From Nitrospira sp. CG24E (lineage in GTDB: Bacteria > Nitrospirota > Nitrospiria > Nitrospirales > Nitrospiraceae): 64,000 bases of DNA. The translations under genes and the position numbers were made by a program. The stretch is taken from the NCBI GenBank assembly GCA_002869895.2, contig NEWP02000033.1, forward strand, positions 67,348-131,347, written 5' to 3'. How positions within the stretch are numbered: position 1 is the stretch's first letter; the number at the start of each line of letters is the position of its first letter. Positions 61,121 to 64,000 of this stretch are shown piece by piece. The notes under the pieces are model-generated. The model made no database searches. It was not told where the DNA came from and was given only the letters and a program-made list of their open reading frames with translations.

Positions 61121-61522
61121 ATGGCCGATGAGCAGGCGATGGTAGAAACCTTCCACCGGACATTTGACATCGTCGTCAACCCAGTCCCAACGGTCGCCGA
61201 CGAGCGGACGCGTGAGTTACGTGTCGCCCTGATTCAGGAAGAATTCGATGAGTTGAAAGAGGCCCTTGCGGTAAAAGATCTTTCATCCATCGCTAAGGAG
61301 ATGGCCGACCTGCTCTACGTGGTCTACGGCACTGCCGTGTCCTATGGCATCGACATGGGCCCAGTTTTTCGCGAAGTGCACCGATCCAACATGAGCAAAG
61401 TCGGTGGCTATAAGCGCGAAGACGGGAAGTGGGTCAAGCCGGCTACCTATTCCCCGGCCCTCATTGCACCGATTCTGGAGGAGCAAGGGCCGAGCCAGTC
61501 CAAGGTTCGTTCGACCTCGTGA
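61121..61522 (+). CDS. MazG-like nucleotide pyrophosphohydrolase
   Basis: 133 residues. ALIQEEFDELKEAL and KEMADLLYVVYG are the two metal-binding helices of the all-alpha NTP-PPase (MazG/PRA-PH) superfamily, with E-x-x-E and D residues. AATAAGGAG precedes ATG 61121. It is coupled closely to rmuC (10 bases). The likely role is hydrolysis of a nucleotide, possibly damaged or dATP/dCTP-like; the substrate is not known. Confidence 0.85.
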   Translation: MADEQAMVETFHRTFDIVVNPVPTVADERTRELRVALIQEEFDELKEALAVKDLSSIAKEMADLLYVVYGTAVSYGIDMGPVFREVHRSNMSKVGGYKREDGKWVKPATYSPALIAPILEEQGPSQSKVRSTS

Positions 61523-61565
61523 GAACTGTGCCACCAAAATCCGAGCCCATTTATCCGCGTGATCT

Positions 61566-61592
61566 ACCAAGAGGGCTTGGTCAAGGCCTTGA
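61566..61592. terminator. weak paired palindromes between convergent genes
   Basis: ACCAAG-AGGG-CTTGGT (61566-61581) followed by TCAAGGCCTTGA (61581-61592) lies between the MazG-like and panC stops. There is no T-run on either strand, so terminator function is doubtful. Confidence 0.25.
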
Positions 61593-61600
61593 TACCACAC

Positions 61601-62473
61601 TCAACGCGTAGTGCGACTCTTCCTGCCCGGTATTTTCACCGGCCTATTATCGATCAAGCGAATTGAGCCAAGCCGGACTGCGCCCAAGAGTACCGCACGA
61701 TCTGCGACGACGGACAGAGGTTCGAGACTATTCGGGTCGCAAACGGCCAGGTACTCGACATGAATGGTCGGTGCCTGCTCCATCGTTTGACACATAATTT
61801 GTTCGATCATCGCCACGTCGCTAATTCCACCTTCGATCATCTCCTGACCGGCTCGGAGCGCTTGAAAGAGCAGGGGAGCGATTCGACGTTCGTCAGCGCT
61901 GAGATAGATGTTGCGAGAACTCATGGCCAGCCCATCCCGCTCCCTGACAGTCGGGCGCACCTGAATCGCCACGCCGAGATTGAGATCCTCCACCAGTTGC
62001 CGAACCAGCGCCGCCTGTTGGTAATCTTTCTGGCCGAACAGGGCAAGATTGGGTCGCACGATGCCGAAAAGCTTCGTGACCACCGTGGCGACACCGGTGA
62101 AGTGATGGGGTCTGGCCGCTCCCTCCCATCGGCGCGCAAGAGCTGGAACCGTCACAATCGTTTGGAAGCCCTGGGGATACAGGGCCTGGGCTGTCGGTTC
62201 AAAACAGACATCAACTCCTTCTTCGCGGCAAAGAGCCCGATCATTGGTGATCGGGCGGGGATAAGTCGATAAGTCTTCGGTCGGGCTGAACTGCGATGGG
62301 TTGACGAAAATACTCACAACCAGCGCATCAGAGCGCAGTCGGGCGGCTCGAATGAGGGAGCGATGGCCGTCGTGCAGCGCACCCATCGTGGGAACGAATC
62401 CGATGGTCACACCTTCTCGACGCAATCGTTCGCTCCATGCAGCCATGGCTCGTGTCGTACGGATGGTCTTCAT
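61601..62473 (-). CDS. panC: pantothenate synthetase
   Basis: 290 residues from ATG 62473, whose start overlaps the folK stop as ATGA. PTMGALHDGH at 28-37 is the ATP-binding motif; KLFGIVRPNLALFGQKDYQQ and RERDGLAMSSRN complete the active site. It joins pantoate and beta-alanine. folK and panC coupling is common in bacteria, but folK here is broken. Confidence 0.96.
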   Translation of the reverse strand: MKTIRTTRAMAAWSERLRREGVTIGFVPTMGALHDGHRSLIRAARLRSDALVVSIFVNPSQFSPTEDLSTYPRPITNDRALCREEGVDVCFEPTAQALYPQGFQTIVTVPALARRWEGAARPHHFTGVATVVTKLFGIVRPNLALFGQKDYQQAALVRQLVEDLNLGVAIQVRPTVRERDGLAMSSRNIYLSADERRIAPLLFQALRAGQEMIEGGISDVAMIEQIMCQTMEQAPTIHVEYLAVCDPNSLEPLSVVADRAVLLGAVRLGSIRLIDNRPVKIPGRKSRTTR

Positions 62474-62898
62474 GAGCCTGGGGATGGACTGCAAGCAGGG
62501 CGTGAACCATAGCGCGTCGAGGGCTGAGGAAACAGCAGGCGAACCTCGGACTGTTTTCCCGCCTCGGAAAGCAACTGATTGATTGTGCGCCGGAGTAATG
62601 GATGGAGGAACAGCGGGTCAAGTTCGCTCAGCGGCATGAGAACAAATCGGCGCTGGTGCATGCGAGGATGTGGCACCGAGAGATCCGGTTCGTCGATTAC
62701 CTGTTGGCCATAGAACAAAATATCCAGATCGATCGTTCTGGGGCCGGATCGATTGTCTTCATCCCGGCCGAGCGCCCGCTCAATCTCACGCAGGATGGTC
62801 ATGAGACTTTTCGGCGTGATATCGGTCTCAAGCTGCACGACGCCATTTAGAAACCAGCCATCGCCTGGTTTGGCATGATCGTTTACCGGCTCGGTTAC
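62470..62898 (-). pseudogene. folK: N-terminally truncated folK (HPPK)
   Basis: Homology to 6-hydroxymethyl-dihydropterin pyrophosphokinase starts at VTEPV (codon near 62898) and continues through GDGWFLNGVVQLETD, the RTIDLDILFYG catalytic Asp pair and a normal C-terminus. The first about 45 residues, including the family GLGSNLG motif, are missing, and no ATG exists in frame before 62838 (GTG). An in-frame TGA lies at about 62914-62916. The upstream DNA is a G-run and one end of the inverted-repeat element. It is probably non-functional unless the GTG product retains some activity. Confidence 0.8.
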
Positions 62899-62909
62899 CC
62901 CACCCCCCC

Positions 62910-62929
62910 TTTTTCAGCATCCTGTCAGA
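62910..62929. repeat. second copy of the inverted-repeat element end
   Basis: These 20 bases match 22736-22755 with one mismatch (C versus T). They supply the stop region of the CysN/CysC-like gene and adjoin the G-run upstream of the truncated folK. Only one terminus is present; no partner end is seen nearby. Confidence 0.65.
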
Positions 62930-64000
62930 TTGAATACTGAAAGATCGGCTTGGCCCCAATCGCCTGAGCCAGCACGCCGCGGCGTTTGAGTTCTTCAAGG
63001 ATTCGACGAGTCGCTGCATCGAAGTCTGCCGGGCCTGAGAGTACGATATCCGTGTTGGGCGGAACTTCTTCCGGCGCCTTGCTCATGTGAATGGCGATAA
63101 CCGGAACTGGATGCACGAGCGTCCGAATGGCCTGCGCCGCTTCAGCATAGGCCATGCCGAAAGGATTGGTTGTCGAGACAACGATCAACCCTGTATCGAC
63201 AAGCAGCCGCGCCACCTCGCCATAGCGGCGAGCCATCTCCGTCGCTTGGCCTCGCTCTCCTTCCGAAAGGTCAGCATCGAGGCCGCGTCTGAGATTCTCG
63301 CCGTCGAGCAAGTACGCATGCCGTCCGTCCGCTACAAGCCTGGCCTCGATAGTCCTGGCGAGGAAAGACTTCCCCGTATGACGCCCCCCTGTCACCAGCA
63401 CAATGGCGGCCCTGTGACCATACTGCTGGGCGCGATCTTCGACGCCAACCTCACCCTTCACCCAGGCGAAATCGCGCTGCCTGGCTTCTTCGCGGAGAAA
63501 CTCCTGATCGTCATGGACCAACTCTGTCACGATGCCGCCACCGGCAATGTCATACTCATCCACGAGGACAAACCGGCCCGTCGACTCAGACGACACCGAA
63601 AGGTCAAATGCGACCGGCGTTTTGGTTCGAATGGTCAATTCAGCGACCTGATTCTTATTCACCACATTGCTGCCTTGCTGCTGAGCGAGATCCATCGTGT
63701 CGATGATCCTGTGAATAGTGGCGACTTCACAGTCTACTTCCTTCGTCGCCACTCTGAGCTGATAGCGCCGCCCACGCTCCAGCGGTTTCCGGCCCAACCA
63801 GAATACATTCGCGCGTAAGGCCGTCGACACCAGCGGAAGTTGCTCCTGATGCGAGGCAACCTCTCCTCGCTCCACAAAGATCTGCTCGTCGAGCGTGACA
63901 CCGACTGACTGGCCTGCATGGCCCTCTATCGGCGGAGGATCGATATTGAACGCTTCAATGGACTTGACCGTCGCACGTTTGTTCGACGGTGAAAACACCA
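62925..64000 (-). CDS. CysN/CysC-like fusion, C-terminal part
   Basis: Partial at the right edge; at least 358 residues. The first about 180 match domains II-III of the ATP-sulfurylase GTPase subunit (TVKSIEAFNI, GQSVGVTLDEQIFVERGE, STGRFVLVDEYD). Residues about 205-357 match an APS kinase: P-loop GGRHTGKS and LDGENLRRGLDADLS. That domain lacks the usual about 30-residue K-G-L-Y-K-K-A-R lid region, passing from NPFG to PNTDIVLSG within about 50 residues, and Asp after LDG is Glu. The stop lies inside the repeat end at 62910-62929. It may still be an activation enzyme for sulfate, but its kinase half is doubtful. Confidence 0.75.
   Translation of the reverse strand, partial: VFSPSNKRATVKSIEAFNIDPPPIEGHAGQSVGVTLDEQIFVERGEVASHQEQLPLVSTALRANVFWLGRKPLERGRRYQLRVATKEVDCEVATIHRIIDTMDLAQQQGSNVVNKNQVAELTIRTKTPVAFDLSVSSESTGRFVLVDEYDIAGGGIVTELVHDDQEFLREEARQRDFAWVKGEVGVEDRAQQYGHRAAIVLVTGGRHTGKSFLARTIEARLVADGRHAYLLDGENLRRGLDADLSEGERGQATEMARRYGEVARLLVDTGLIVVSTTNPFGMAYAEAAQAIRTLVHPVPVIAIHMSKAPEEVPPNTDIVLSGPADFDAATRRILEELKRRGVLAQAIGAKPIFQYSI

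Overview
This is a gene-dense chromosomal window of roughly 57-60% GC by eye. No rRNA, CRISPR array, intact insertion sequence or phage is visible. Gene content points to a Gram-negative bacterium, most likely Nitrospirota (Nitrospira-like). The clues are an IHF-like protein beside rpsA and sppA in an aromatic amino-acid operon, a protein made of PCP_red-like repeats in a genome with no sign of photosynthesis, a CysN-CysC type fusion, and a GldA/GldF/GldG/DUF4340 transporter set. The assignment is inference; no rRNA or nxr/amo gene is present to confirm it.

Layout. 1-4.5 kb: the start of a phosphate-binding-like protein, an FmdB zinc ribbon, small unknowns, an EamA transporter and an RlpA lipoprotein. 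4.7-10.5 kb: a four-gene Gld-type ABC transporter operon, then a lone receiver protein. 10.5-12.0 kb: an eroded accessory patch with an MFS relic, an excisionase-like HTH gene and tRNA-Arg(CCU). 12.2-14.0 kb: a protein ending in an apparently inactivated DpnII/MboI-type PD-(D/E)XK fold, coupled to a stand-alone Lrp/AsnC-type ligand-binding domain. 14.0-18.9 kb: an NtrC-type regulator, its histidine kinase and 4-alpha-glucanotransferase. 19.3-23.4 kb: a secreted unknown, a D,D-carboxypeptidase pair, an FG-GAP lipoprotein and an inverted-repeat element. 23.5-34.5 kb: one long minus-strand block, pheA-hisC-aroF-tyrA-aroA-cmk-plsC-rpsA-sppA-IHF-PCP_red repeat protein, which links Phe/Tyr synthesis with translation and envelope genes. 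34.7-37.7 kb: ruvB, a cysteine-repeat protein, ruvA and yebC, with ruvC missing. 37.8-42.4 kb: a His-rich membrane protein, glutamate dehydrogenase, lipB and an RpoD/RpoS-class sigma factor. 42.8-46.0 kb: trmI, an SDR, aroE, aroK and tRNA-Arg(UCG). 46.2-51.7 kb: a PilZ protein, corA, a DUF1566 protein, leuD, leuC and a MEKHLA protein. 51.7-56.5 kb: a BcsS-like porin-like protein, a cellulose synthase with three PilZ-like segments, a CBS pair and DUF1653. 56.6-61.5 kb: a flavin disulfide reductase, small envelope proteins, an MscS channel, rmuC and a MazG-like protein. 61.6-64 kb: panC, an N-terminally truncated folK and a CysN/APS-kinase-like fusion that runs off the window.

The observations most worth following are the pseudo-nuclease with its Lrp-like partner, the four-repeat PCP_red protein, the triple-PilZ cellulose synthase without BcsB, the APS-kinase domain without its lid, and a small inverted-repeat element. 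One end of that element recurs exactly where folK lost its 5' end.
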